60,000 nt of DNA from Nematostella vectensis. Its lineage: Eukaryota > Cnidaria > Anthozoa > Actiniaria > Edwardsiidae. Below the pieces are notes generated by a model that made no database searches, was not told where the DNA came from, and saw nothing but the letters and a program-made list of their open reading frames with translations. Shown in pieces: positions 13,401 to 52,167 of the stretch. Numbering within the stretch: position 1 is the first letter of the stretch; each line of letters starts with the position of its first letter. The DNA lies in NCBI RefSeq assembly GCF_932526225.1, contig NC_064047.1, forward strand, positions 9,043,994 through 9,103,993, written 5' to 3'. The translations under genes were made by a program, and so were the position numbers.

Positions 13401-16400
13401 AGGAACTGCTCGACGAGTTGTTGGTATATTTGACGTTCGTGAATCGTCTCTCAACATCACGCCTGGAGGATTTCAATGGGCGAGTAAGTTTGTTACTCGT
13501 TGTTGTTGCTTGTATACCATGATGCCTACCTTATGCCAGGTCTGTTTCCACAGGGCTTTAGTCTTCATTTCATGATGAAGAAATTTTAGTTTTTTAGGAA
13601 CGCCACGTCTTTCCAAATACTACTTTGTTAGACAAACAAAGTTATTTCTTATGGTAACCAAAATTGTATTGTTATTATATAGTTACCTTGCTGGAATGTG
13701 TTATTCTCGTGATTGTCATAAGTTGAAATAACTCTATATTGTTGCTATGATAACCACGTATTGTTGCTATGGTAACCGTAGGTAACCATCCTCCTTATGA
13801 CGGCGTGACCAAGATTCGTTCGGAATTCTCGACCGACGGGCTGGACTGCGTAATGTTCGTAGTCCTTGTGATAGCAGGACTTTTGTTCTGCGCGTTTTGT
13901 TTGCTGTTCAACTACTACAACAGAACCAACAGGTCAGTTTGAGCTCTAATTGACGTTTATTGTTTTAACTATAGAGTATCATACCTTATTTTGTTATACT
14001 GATTGACCTATTGATCTTTCGCATATAAACCCCATAATATTAATATTATATTGGCGTATCAATCAGGAAGGGGAAATGAAGGAGGCGGATTTAGGCGCGT
14101 GTCCATGGGGGGGGGGGGGGGAGGGTCCGAGTGGTCATGTGACGAGATGACTACGACTCGCTTGTTAATTTGTTGGTAGTTTGAAGATGGTTGATTTTAT
14201 GTGTGCATTTGAATAGTAAAAGTTTCTAGATGGATCTAGCGACCTATTACCAGAGCTAAGGATGTCGATTTGAGCTCATAATTAATCCGTGGCCTTACTA
14301 CTCTGGACGCCACCAAGCGCTCCCTGGGATTCATTGTTTTTTTTTTCGTGGATTTTCTTATCTTTCTTTTTATTTTATGCAAACTTCTCAGAACAAGCTA
14401 GGTGCAGCGCCCACACAACTCAGCCCCCCCCCCCCCCCCCACCTATGCTGATTACCGTTTGAAAGGGATGTTAGCAATTACGATATTAGCAAAACTGAGA
14501 AGTATAATTTTCATCGTTCAGATACATCAAGATATCTTCCCCTCGTTTTAATAACGTGACCGTGATTGGCTGCTGCGTGTGGTATATCGACGTCCTTCTT
14601 AGCACGTGTAGTACATACACCTCAATAAAAGAGCACCGATTATACTGTATAGTAAGTATATGGGTAACTTAGCACAACCATTAAACCCTAAGTTCTGTAT
14701 AGGTTATACTGTATATAGTGAGTATATGGGCTACCTTAGTACACTCTACGTCCTTCTCAATGAATAAAGCATATGATATAGTACATACACTTCAAAAAAA
14801 GAGCACAGGTTATACTGTATAGTAAGTATATGGGTAACTTAGCACAACCATTAAACCCTAAGTTCTGTATAGGTTATACTGTATATAGTGAGTATATGGG
14901 CTACCTTAGTACACTCTACGTCCTTCTCAATGAATAAAGCATATGATATAGTACATACACTTCAAAAAAAGAGCACAGGTTATACTGTATAGTAAGTATA
15001 TGGGTAACTTAGCACAACCATTAAACCCTAAGTTCTGTATAGGTTATACTGTATATAGTGAGTATATGGGCTACCTAAGTACACTCTACGTCCTTCTCAA
15101 TGAATAAAGCATATGATATAGTACATACACTTCAAAAAAAGAGCACAGGTTATACTGTATAGTAAATATATGGGTAACTTAGCACAACCATTAAACCCTA
15201 CGTTCTGTATAGGTTATACTGTATATAGTGAGTATATGGGCTACCTTAGTACACTCTACGTCCTTCTCAATAAATATAGCATATGATATCTTACATACAC
15301 TTCAAAAAAAGAGCACAGATTATATTGCATAGTAAGTCATGGCTACCGAAGCACAAGTACACCCTACGTCCTGCGCAACAGGTATAGTACATGCACCTCA
15401 ATAAAAGAGCACAGATTATATTGCATAGTAAGTCATGGCTACCGAAGCACAAGTACACCCTACGTCCTGCGCAACACGTATAGTACATGCACCTCAATAA
15501 AAGAGCACAGATTATAGGCCCGTACGCAGGATTTTTCTTTGGGTGGGGGGGGGGGAGGGGTGCGGAATCCGAAAAAGTGGACCTAATTTTTCCTGTGGGG
15601 TTTGAGGAAGTTCTCTGATAAAAATCTGACCACCCGCGAAAAAAAATGCTTTTTTTACGCCTTTTAAGTATCTCCACGGGCGTTTATTTGTGGATTTGAC
15701 TACATACCAGAGAGATCTAGCTGATGCTTTATAGTTTTTTCTACCAATAGCACGTCTATTGAGAACTGAAAGTGGACTTTAGGTCGTTGTGTGTGTGTGT
15801 GGGGGGGAGGGGGTGCGTCCCCCCCCATGGGTACGGGCCTGCAGATTATTGTATATGATTATTGGAGCGTTTGACCATCGTCAACTAGTACTTCACTTAT
15901 TTAGGCTCTTGACCGAGAGTTTGACCTTCGCTAACAAGAACTTTATTTATTCAGGTTCTTGACTGAGCGTTTAACCTTATTAACTAGCACTTCACTTTTT
16001 CAGGCTCGTAGCTGGCTCCTACCAACAGGCTTCACGCTGGCGTTCGGGGCGATGTTCGCTAAGACCTATAGAGTGTACAGAATATTCACCAACAATGAGC
16101 TGAAGAAGGAACTTGGACCAATAAGCAACCGATGCCTTGCGTTACGCTTGTTCGTGTACTGGATGGGTAACGCAATACTCCTGGTTGCCTGGCAACTGAT
16201 TGACCCTCTGTACAGCATTGAGGTCCTTGCTCAGGAGAAGGTAAGTGTTGTCAATCACATGATTATGCATCACCATGACAACCAACATTCCTCGCCTCCT
16301 CCGCAGGCATGTAAAGATAAACAGAAATGGGAAGAGAACCTGAATTGGGTTCCCTGTGGTGAGGAACGAATTTTGAAAGTTTAAGCGCAACCTTTCCTGT

Positions 16401-19395
16401 AATTTTCCACAGAAAAAAAAACATTATTATTATTATTTTTTTAAACGTTTCGTAGTTGCCTGCGGTGGTTAAATAATTCCTATAGTTCTTATCATCTTCA
16501 TCATTGTCGTCATCATCATCATCATCATCATCAGCATAACATTTCTTGTTCTAGTTTCTTCTATATGCTTCTAAATATAGAAGCCTTCTATATAGTATTT
16601 TTCATTGAGATGCCTGTCTCCTGCCATTTTAGTGGTTGTTTTGTTACTTATTTATATTTGATTTCCTGGACATCCTAATATAAACTACTTGCTGATAAGT
16701 AAAACTGATATGTAAGGCAGTAGCTTAAAAACAAGGTTGATTCGACCACGATATCATGTTCATGTTATCACAGCCATTTCCATTGCTATCATATTTCCAA
16801 CATCATATCATCATATAATAATCATTCCACATAACCCAACATCTTTTACAGCTAATGACAAACGCTTTTGTTTCCACCAGGAAAGCAGCTCAAACAACCA
16901 CGATACCATTCACCTTATTTACAGTCACGAGTGCCACTCAACGTACTACCAACGCTGGGTCATCTCGCTGCTCACTTACCAGGGTGCCCTGCTGGTCTTC
17001 GGGATGTTCCTCTCTTTTGAAACCCGTCACGTGCACATAGAAGGACTTAACGATTCCCGGAGCATTGGGATAGCTGTGTATAACGTGTTCATGTTCTCAT
17101 CTCTTGCGGTGTGCATTGAGTATTTCGTCACGGATAAGCAGCGGCGCCTACTGTTTGGAAGGTTGATCATCTTTGGTTGTACTACATTCACTATTGCGTT
17201 ACTCTTCTTACCTAAGGTAAATATTATTGTTATACTACCTTCACTATTGCGTTACTCTTCTTACCTAAGGTAAATATTATTGTTATACTACATTCACTAT
17301 TGCGTTACTCTTCTTACCTAAGGTAAATATTATTGTTATACTACCTTCACTATTGCGTTACTCTTCTTACCTAAGGTAAATATTATTGTTATACTACCTT
17401 CACTATTGCGTTACTCTTCTTACCTAAGGTAAATATTATTGTTATACTACCTTCACTATTGCGTTACTCTTCTTACCTAAGGTGAATTTTCAATTAAGGC
17501 ATTGCCTAAAAGCGGAGTTCCAAATGAATATGTGTGGTGAATATTATTGTTATACTACCTTCACTATTGCGTTACTCTTCTTACCTAAGGTAAATATTAT
17601 TGTTATACTACCTTCACTATTGCGTTACTCTTCTTACCTAAGGTGAATTTGCAATTTAGGCATTGCCTAAAAGCGGAGTTCCAAATGAATATGTGTGGTG
17701 AATATTATTGTTATACTACCTTCACTATTGCGTTACTCTTCTTACCTAAGGTGAATTTGCAATTTAGGCATTGCCTAAAAGCGGAGTTCCAAATGAATAT
17801 GTGTGGTGAATATTATTGTTATACTACCTTTACTATTGCGTTACTCTTCTTACCTAAGGTGAATATTATTGTTATACTACCTTTACTATTGCGTTACTCT
17901 TCTTACCTAAGGTGAATATTATTGTTATACTACCTTTACTATTGCGTTACTCTTCTTACCTAAGGTGAATATTATTGTTATACTACCTTCACTATTGCGT
18001 TACTCTTCTTACCTAAGGTAAATATTATTGTTATACTACCTTCACTATTGCGTTACTCTTCTTACCTAAGGTGAATATTATTTTTATACTACCTTCACTA
18101 TTGCATTACTCTTCTCACCTAAGGTGAATTGGCAATTTAGGCATTGCCTAAAAGCGGAGTTCCAAATGACCAAATCTTTGCTTAGTTTCGTTTAATAATT
18201 AAAAAAAAAAATTATCTGATTATTATATTTCTGCTTTTGACGACGTGAACGATTTCACAAAGCACGCGACCAAATTGTTATACCCCCTTCCCCCACCCTT
18301 GACATCTACATGACACATAACAAGTTTAGTTGCCATACGATGTTTCGGCGTCAGGTCAGGTAGTTTTACTTTTAGTGACGTCATCGATGACGTCACTTGA
18401 CCATATTGTTGCGCCCCACTTGAAACATACCTATCAAGTTTGGTTGTCATAAGATGTTTCTTTAATGAAATATAAATATATATTTTTTTATGACGTCAGC
18501 ATTATTTTACTTCTAGTGGCGTCATTGATGTCACAATCACGTGACCGTATTGGTGCACCCCCCTGACACCTTCATGACACATACCAAGAAGGTTGTTAAA
18601 TGATCTTTCGTCCATGAGATATGGATATTTTTGTTTATTAATAAAATTGGAATAGATTTGCTATTAGTGACGTCATCGATGACGTCACAAATCATTTGAC
18701 CAAATTTTTGCACCCCCTTGAAACAAACATGACACCTGCCAAGTTTGGTTGTGAAACAATGTTTTTTCAAGAGATATGAATGTTTTTGCTTTTAATCACG
18801 TTATTTGCTCTGAGTGAAGTCATCGATGACGTCACACAACACTTGACCATATTGTTGCATCCCCCTTGACACCTACATGAGACCTATCGAGTTTGGTTGC
18901 CATACGATGTTTCCTTCGTGAAATATAAATATATTTTTTATTTTGATGTCGTCAGCATATTTTTGCTTCTAGTGACTTCATCGATGACGTCACAAATCAC
19001 GTGACCAAAGGTTTGCACCTCCCTTGACACATACATGACCTGCCAAGCTGGTTGTCATAAGATGATTTTTGGGGACGGACTGATGGAAGGACGTACAACA
19101 TGATATGAAAAACTCGAGTCGATGGGTTACCAACATTTCTTACCATATTTGTTTTGTATACAATTTTTTCTAAGAGATGGGGCTCCGCTATAAACAAAAA
19201 TGTGAAAATAAAGCCCATCATTTCTGGGTCTTACAATGCTGCTTTCGTTTTTCATTTCAGATTATTTATCTCAGGAAAAACCGTCGAGTGAGCAACGACT
19301 TCACAACAAACGATAAAAACTCGTCGTCGAGTAGCAAGAGCAACACGAGCGGGAAAAGATCTATTCTTGTCGGTCCGATGCAATCAAAAGAGTGA
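6131..19395 (+). CDS. GABA-B type metabotropic receptor (class C GPCR), 14 exons
   Basis: Plasma-membrane receptor predicted to sense an amino-acid type ligand outside the cell and signal through G proteins. Exons: 6131-6373, 7026-7163, 7767-7937, 8252-8353, 9329-9394, 9931-10113, 11250-11486, 11790-11853, 13403-13483, 13782-13932, 14522-14651, 16004-16240, 16881-17216, 19261-19395. All junctions are GT-AG and the frame is continuous (about 757 residues). A signal peptide of about 22 residues leads into a Venus-flytrap domain, then seven helices. Family motifs include PGCSS, TLAFGAMFAKT in helix 3 and ETRHV..LNDSRSIG in loop 3, the last closer to vertebrate GABBR2 than GABBR1. The ATG at 6131 is the start; the GTG at 6128 is not. 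The tail after helix 7 is only about 44 residues and shows no coiled coil. It converges on DOP1. Subtype is uncertain. Confidence 0.9.
6395..6905. repeat. 17-bp minisatellite in receptor intron 1
   Basis: About 28 copies of a unit like GGACACCTCGTTATTAC. It begins about 20 bases after the exon 1 donor at 6374, and the first intron bases (GTACTAACGCCTCG) themselves resemble the unit. Confidence 0.9.
7214..7374. mobile_element. MITE family B, copy 1
   Basis: Terminal repeats CAGTCGCGTACACAGG and (reverse complement) CAGGCACGTGCACAGG. The interior shares the GCGCAGTC..GGTAT and CCCACTTTTTG segments with 8385-8543. It lies in receptor intron 2. About 160 bp with no coding capacity; the ends are hAT-like. 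Confidence 0.65.
8385..8543. mobile_element. MITE family B, copy 2
   Basis: Same family as 7214-7374: left end CAAGCGCGTTCCTAGG, right end (reverse complement) CAGGCGCGTATACAGG, and a shared interior. It lies in receptor intron 4, about 30 bases after the exon 4 donor. Confidence 0.65.
10230..11200. repeat. GATGAT-type trinucleotide tract with a 54-60 bp higher-order repeat
   Basis: Receptor intron 6 is mostly GAT/GGT triplets. From about 10700 to 10960 the triplets are organised into longer repeats containing GGTAATGGAGATACTGATGG. The Met- and His-rich open frames on either strand are artefacts of the tract. Confidence 0.9.
11890..13280. repeat. 20-bp minisatellite filling receptor intron 8
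   Basis: About 70 copies of GACCTCCATAACGTACATAT with single-base variants (for example AAGGCC for TATGACC blocks). It starts about 40 bases after the exon 8 donor and ends about 120 bases before the exon 9 acceptor. Long minus-strand frames here (CYGGHMYVMEV type) are repeat artefacts. Confidence 0.95.
14590..15480. repeat. 170-bp array repeating the end of receptor exon 11 and its donor
   Basis: The last roughly 60 bases of exon 11 (CGTCCTTCT..GTACATACAC..GAGCAC..TATACTGTATA) and the donor GTAAGTATATGGG recur every 170 bp. Donor copies are at 14652, 14822, 14992, 15162 (weakened to GTAAAT) and 15332, then at 15428 in a shorter 96-bp unit. Each unit also contains a half-repeat with a second donor-like GTGAGTATATGGG. 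Confidence 0.92.
15516..15841. mobile_element. hAT-type MITE with 8-bp target duplication
   Basis: Ends AGGCCCGTAC and GTACGGGCCT are inverted. The 8-bp sequence CAGATTAT occurs directly before (15508-15515) and after (15842-15849), as expected for hAT insertion. It sits in the last unit of the 170-bp array, whose other copies show the unoccupied site GAGCACAGATTATATTGC. About 326 bp, non-coding. Confidence 0.8.
17166..18140. repeat. 53-bp array repeating the end of receptor exon 13 and its donor
   Basis: The coding end of helix 7 (ACTATTGCGTTACTCTTC, then TTACCTAAG) plus the donor GTAAATATTATTG or GTGAATATTATTG recurs about 15 times. Most units are 53 bp; some carry an extra segment containing GGCATTGCCTAAAAGCGGAG. 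The first copy, ending at 17216, is the exon itself. 53 is not a multiple of three, so reading through would break the frame. Confidence 0.92.
18240..19060. repeat. About 150-180 bp satellite-like repeat with a TGACGTCA palindrome
   Basis: Four to five diverged tandem copies in receptor intron 13. Each has TGACGTCATCGATGACGTCA or a near version, then CACGTGACCAAA..TTGCACCCCCTTGACACCTACATGA..CAAGTTTGGTTG. The palindrome contains two CRE-like TGACGTCA sites, but occurrence in an intronic repeat is not evidence of function. Confidence 0.8.
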
Positions 19396-19640
19396 TACAA
19401 CAGAGATAATGCTCTGATAAGTAAGCCGACAAGACTATTCTTGTCGGTACGATACACAATCAAGAGTGATATCAGAGAGAAGATTCGCTTCGAGTTCTTG
19501 TCGGTACAATTCAATTAAAAGATGATGTTACAGAGATAATTCTCTGATAGCATCACGAGCTGTGAACTAGGAACTGGGGACTTTTCCTGTCGGTCCGATA
19601 CAAATAAAAGTATATAGTCAGAAAGATTATCCGATCCAAA
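19362..19640. repeat. Degenerate tandem repeat starting in the last codons of the receptor
   Basis: Four diverged copies of TCTTGTCGGTCCGATGCAAT..AAAAGAGTGAT, each 60-90 bp. The first copy includes the final codons and the TGA stop (19393-19395); the others lie in the presumed 3' UTR. An AATAAA at 19603 in the last copy is a possible poly(A) signal. Confidence 0.75.
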
Positions 19641-21450
19641 TTTTGTTTTGCGTTATCCCTACAATACAAACAAAATAATGATAAAATGTTGATCCCATTT
19701 GAAAAAAACCCTTTAAGATCACTGGCCCATGTGAAAGTCACTTTAAACCACTGTGAAATCATTGTAAACCGCTGTGAAATCATTGTGAACCACTGTGAAC
19801 TGCTGTGAAAATTACTGTAAACTTATGTAAAATCATTGTAAACCCGTAAAAATCAGTTTGAACCCCTGTAAAAATCATTTTGAGCCCTGTGAAAATTACT
19901 GTGGACCCCTTTGAAATTCACCGTTAACCACTTAGGATGATTGAGCCCCAGTAAAAATCACTGTTGACATCATTGTGAAAATTATGGCCGCTGTGAAATC
20001 ATTGTGAAAAGTTGGGACTGTTAATCCTCCTTCTAGGATAACGACATCAAGAATCTCTGGCAGCGAAATACAAAGTGTGCAGGAAAGGCTATTGTGATAA
20101 TTTATTGAATTTGGTGAACGATGTATAGGGCTTTGATTTAGATGGTCATATCGAGATTTCTTTACATTATGTTCATCCGATAATCGAATATTATAAGCAT
20201 AAATAAAAATAAACAACAGTTAAGAAAGCTTTACAATCTTTGTTTATGTACCTCTAAACGCTCACACGGCGTCGAGAGACAAGGATTCATCCATTTATAC
20301 TTTACCCATGAACCACCGCAGGTTACGATACAGGATTCCCGAGTGTAACCTTATCTGAAATAGCTGTATAATGAAAACACTAATATAGGTGGAAAAGAAC
20401 GAAGACAACTGCTATGAACACTAGTCAATATACCCAATGTCATAAGCGAACTGTATGAACATTAATTAATAAGAAACAAAAAACGCTGCTAAACATTGTT
20501 TTATTAATTCTTATTCCAAATACACACCTACCAAAAGGCATTAACTCCGAAAATTATAAATCTAGTGCTCGTCTGTTTTGAGTGTTTATAGTATTTCCCT
20601 GGTAAACAGAACATTGTAATTAATGAAGATATTACATAAATAAATAATTTTAGCACTAAGGAGCTAAAACAAAAATGTATATATACTGTCATTCTTCTTG
20701 TATCATTTTTGCCAAAATTTGGAATTATCTATCTATGAACAACTACAACTACTCCTTTGTGCTTTTAATAAAACCAGAACTGGTTATCAGTATTCTTTAC
20801 ATGTCCAGCAATATAAAAGAACGCAAAAAAGACTGGTCGGTGGGACTTGACCATTTATAAATTTACTTGTATAGAGAATCGCAGCCTAATACAAAAGTGC
20901 ACCCCAAGAACTAAAGCTCACCCCCACCCACCCTCTGATATTTTACCGCCCCCCCTCCCCAGACAATGTTGTCTGCAACAACTTTCAAGGCATCAAGTCG
21001 CCTACATTCTCGAGCATACCTGGGCTAAGTCAATGCGGTCATAATTTAGTTGTCTTTTCACTATATGTGTTGTTAGACAACAATTATTTCAAACTTAATT
21101 TCGATTTTTTTTTTCTTATTGTTATGAAGCTTTTCAATCGAGAAGTTCTAGCGGGAATGACGACTTAGACCAGGTGCGCGCCCCTACTAAAATTTGATTA
21201 AAAATATCCGTACCAGATTCCGAAACATCTTATTCTTCTTGAGCCCCACCTTGAACATAACAAGTGGCCCAAGAAAGTCTCTTTTGACAACTCTATCAGG
21301 GACCTTCCCTGCGTATTTTATCCCCCCCCCCCCCCTGGACAGAAGGTCCATACAAATGGCTCCACGAAGTATCTTCCAACAACACTCTCTACCAAGAGGG
21401 GGCTCCCCTGCGCTGCGCGTATTTCATCTTGCCCCCATCCCCCTCAATGA
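19641..21450. other. Spacer between convergent 3' ends
   Basis: From about 19730 to 20010 it holds a degenerate repeat of about 20 bp (CACTGTGAAATCATTGTAAA type). AATAAA occurs at 20202 (+) and TTTATT at 20500 (AATAAA on the minus strand); either could end a transcript but neither is decisive. No coding segment recognised. Confidence 0.5.
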
Positions 21451-49713
<28,263 letters not shown>

Positions 49714-51012
49714 TATGCAGATCTAAAGCACAATCCTCGCCCAGACAGTGAAATAGCGCTTGTAAACAAATAGACGGAATAACAAGAATTCGGCTACGTG
49801 GAAAGCATAATGATAATCCTGAAATTCTGGGTTGCTTTCCACATTGAAGTGTCCATGTTTAGCCCATATTTTTTGTTTATGAGCACTGGATCTCGTATCT
49901 CTTTGGAATTGTCCTCTCCTTTCTATAAAATGTTTAGCATTTCCAGCAGTTTGCTTACTAAGCAAGGTCGTTCATCCAAAAATTCGTTTCATAAATAAAG
50001 AGAATTTCAAGATCAGCCTATTTAACGACTACCAATTTCGTTCATTCAAAAATTCCAATAATGCTGCTTCAAACCCCACGTTCTGTTTGCATATAGTTCG
50101 AGATCTATCCCAGGTTACTAAATTCGATGTTGTGTTCGATTTGTATACCGTTCTGCGTCCGCCATCTTGGCAGCAGGCCTGGTTATGCAGCTTTGTAGCC
50201 GCGCCTCGGGTGTAAGGTTACGTCATATAGAAACACTGGAAACCTTCAAGAAACATAGTCAAGGAAAGCATAAATTGGAAGCCAAAAAAGCAGTATACGA
50301 AGGGACACAATTTTAATTTATGCGATATACTATCAGTAGTCGTCAGTATTTCAAGTAAGTATTGTTATTGTTATTACTGTTGTTATTTGATGGGATGATC
50401 CATTTTAAAAAATGCTGGAGTAACTTATTGTGAATTTTTAAAGTTTAAAAATATTTAGAACAAGCTGGACATGTGGAATAAGTACAGTTTTCCTAATTTT
50501 TTTTTGCAGTCCTCTCAAAAGTCCTGTTTTTATTTGATGGGATGACCCAGAGTTCTGTTGTTATTTGATGGGATGATCCATTTCTGTGAAATCTTCTAAG
50601 AGATGGTAATGGAAGAGTCTTTGAATACCCCCCAAGGATAATATAATTTTATACCATAAAAGATAGAATCATCTCTCCACCCCATCTACTTTTATAGAGA
50701 GTCCTCACCAATCCTCCTCTGCCCCCCTCCCCCCCCCCCCCCCCCCCCCACACACACACCAGGGAGCCCCATCAACAGCAACACACTGCCACCACTATCA
50801 TTTTAACTGTTACCACCACACAATGAATTGGGGGAGCTCCAGGGCTCTAGGCCATCCCCTCTCCTTCGACCCACAGAAAAATGTTTTGGAGCTAAAATTC
50901 ACAATTTTAAGTTGCTCCATATATTTTGTATATTGGTGCCTCCCTTTGAATCAAAATCTCATCATCTAATTTGAGAAACTGATCAAATGTTGTACATTCT
51001 TGTTTGTTTCAG
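49714..51012. other. Spacer upstream of DOP1; possible shared promoter region
   Basis: No coding exon recognised. A CpG-richer patch at about 50145-50225 contains, on the minus strand, CCAAGATGGCGGAC, a YY1-like motif often found near animal start sites. It is placed about 450 bases upstream of the DOP1 ATG. The same motif also occurs in repeats of this window (about 9730, 11605), so the assignment is weak. 50725-50750 is a poly-C tract. Confidence 0.35.
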
Positions 51013-52167
51013 GGATCCTCCTTGGCGTTACCCATCCGTCTGTAGAAATGGCTGCTGTCTCTCTAAACCCTGTCTTAATGGCGGAATGTGCAAGAAGCAG
51101 TGTGACTACCCGAAAACCAAGTTCGTCGGCAATTGTCCAGCTAATACCACAGGGAAACGATGTGAGCAATTGTTGCGGCCCAAGTCCTGCCTTGACTTCT
51201 ACAAACCAAACAATGCACCAGCTAAACCTCCAAGGGGTGTTCCAATCTTCAAAAATGATAGCATTACAGGATAATGCAGTAAAAGGATACTGTGATTTCA
51301 CACCGCCAAATAAAGCATGGACTTTGATTGAATCCCATGCTGCGAAGCAAGGAGTGGAATCTGGAGCAAAATCTTTATTGGGTGACTTTCCAGTCAATCA
51401 AGAGACCCCTGGACATCACGAGAAGTACCTACTAAGCTCCTGGACATCACGAGAAGTACCTACTAGACTCCTGGACATCACGAGAAGTACCGACTAGACT
51501 CCTGGACATCACGAGAAGTACCAACTAGACTCCTGGACATCACGAGAAGTACCAACTAGACTCCTGGACATCACGAGAAGTACCTACTAGACTCCTGGAC
51601 ATCACGAGAAGTACCGACTAGACTCCTGGATATCACGAGAAGTACCGACTAGACTCCTGGACATCACGAGAAGTACCAACTAGACTCCTGGATATCACGA
51701 GAAGTACCAACTAGACTCCTGGACATCACGAGAAGTACCGACTAGACTCCTGGACATCATGAGAAGTACCGACTAGACTCCTGGATATCACGAGAAGTAC
51801 CGACTAGACTTCTGGACATCACGAGAAGTACCAACTAGACTCCTGGACATCACGAGAAGTACCTACTAGACTCCTGGACATCACGAGAAGTACCGACTAG
51901 ACTCCTGGATATCACGAGAAGTACCGACTAGACTCCTGGATATCACGAGAAGTACCGACTAGACTCCTGGACATCACGAGAAGTACCAACTAGACTCCTG
52001 GACATCACGAGAAGTACCGACTAGACTCCTGGACATCAAGAGAAGTACCGACTAGCGAGGACAGCCATGCAGATGATCAAAGCCACAGCGGTGTCGTACC
52101 TAGTTACATTCAAGCTCCTTACCAAGGGAGAGCTGCTTGGATTGTACTGACTTGCACTCTTCCAAAG
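51013..52167 (+). pseudogene. EGF plus fibrinogen-like (cnidarian type) exon, frameshifted and repeat-disrupted
   Basis: After a good acceptor (TTTGTTTCAG) the frame encodes a cysteine-rich EGF-like module (CLSKPCLNGGMCKKQC to NTTGKRCE), then SCLDFYK and GVPIFKNDSITG, the start of a fibrinogen-like fold. It hits a stop at 51272-51274. A +1 shift restores VKGYCDFTPPNKAWTLIESH and LGDFPVNQETPG. Then a 31-bp array derived from this coding sequence takes over. It ends with a donor at 52168. No upstream signal-peptide exon was found. Proteins with this layout are secreted and common in anthozoans. It could be a live gene with an assembly error, but a decayed copy is simpler. Confidence 0.6.
51411..52052. 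repeat. 31-bp minisatellite inside the EGF/fibrinogen-like exon
   Basis: About 21 copies of CTCCTGGACATCACGAGAAG then TACCGACTAGA. The first copy overlaps codons for GHHEKYLLSS. 31 bp is not a multiple of three, and the unit has a stop (TAG) in some frames, so the array cannot be translated through. Confidence 0.92.

Larger units (their letters stand above)
6131..13483 (+). other. GABA-B receptor exons 1-9: signal peptide and Venus-flytrap domain
   Basis: Residues 1 to about 428. The first lobe has ASESG at the signal cleavage region, then DIYFGAFFGVD, and CDSGAAIRALL from exon 2. The ligand-cleft region reads PGCSSASTSLSEA (exon 2), GFSMSSPLFSDKEKFPRLFR (exon 3) and ARIIIGLMYED (exon 5). 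Exon 6 gives YVWMIVGWYSHWW and exon 7 gives TYDAVWTLALMLN. By eye, the serines and the Tyr of the mammalian GABBR1 cleft are present, but the acidic residue five positions before TYDAVW is a Tyr here. Exon 8 (FDFNGDR) and exon 9 (GIFDVRE) finish the domain before the membrane part. Confidence 0.85.
13782..19395 (+). other. GABA-B receptor exons 10-14: seven-helix domain and tail
   Basis: Helix 1 is in exon 10 (CVMFVVLVIAGLLFCAFCLL). Helix 2 and the following loop are in exon 11 (NNVTVIGCCVWYIDVLL, then EHRLYC with the loop cysteine). Helices 3 and 4 are in exon 12, and helices 5-7 in exon 13, which ends in TIALLFLPK. Exon 14 supplies a basic, serine-rich tail ending in MQSKE. Exons 11 and 13 each end inside a tandem array whose units repeat that same exon end and its splice donor. 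Which donor copy is used cannot be told from the DNA; the first keeps the family alignment. Confidence 0.85.

Noticed and set aside
11877-13460. Minus-strand frames with MYVMEV repeats
   Set aside because: Artefacts of the 20-bp intronic array; a 20-bp unit cycles all frames and no family resemblance exists.
16308-16359. Possible extra receptor exon between exons 12 and 13
   Set aside because: It has an AG and a GT but is 52 bp long, so it would break the frame, and exon 12 joins exon 13 directly in phase with the family alignment.
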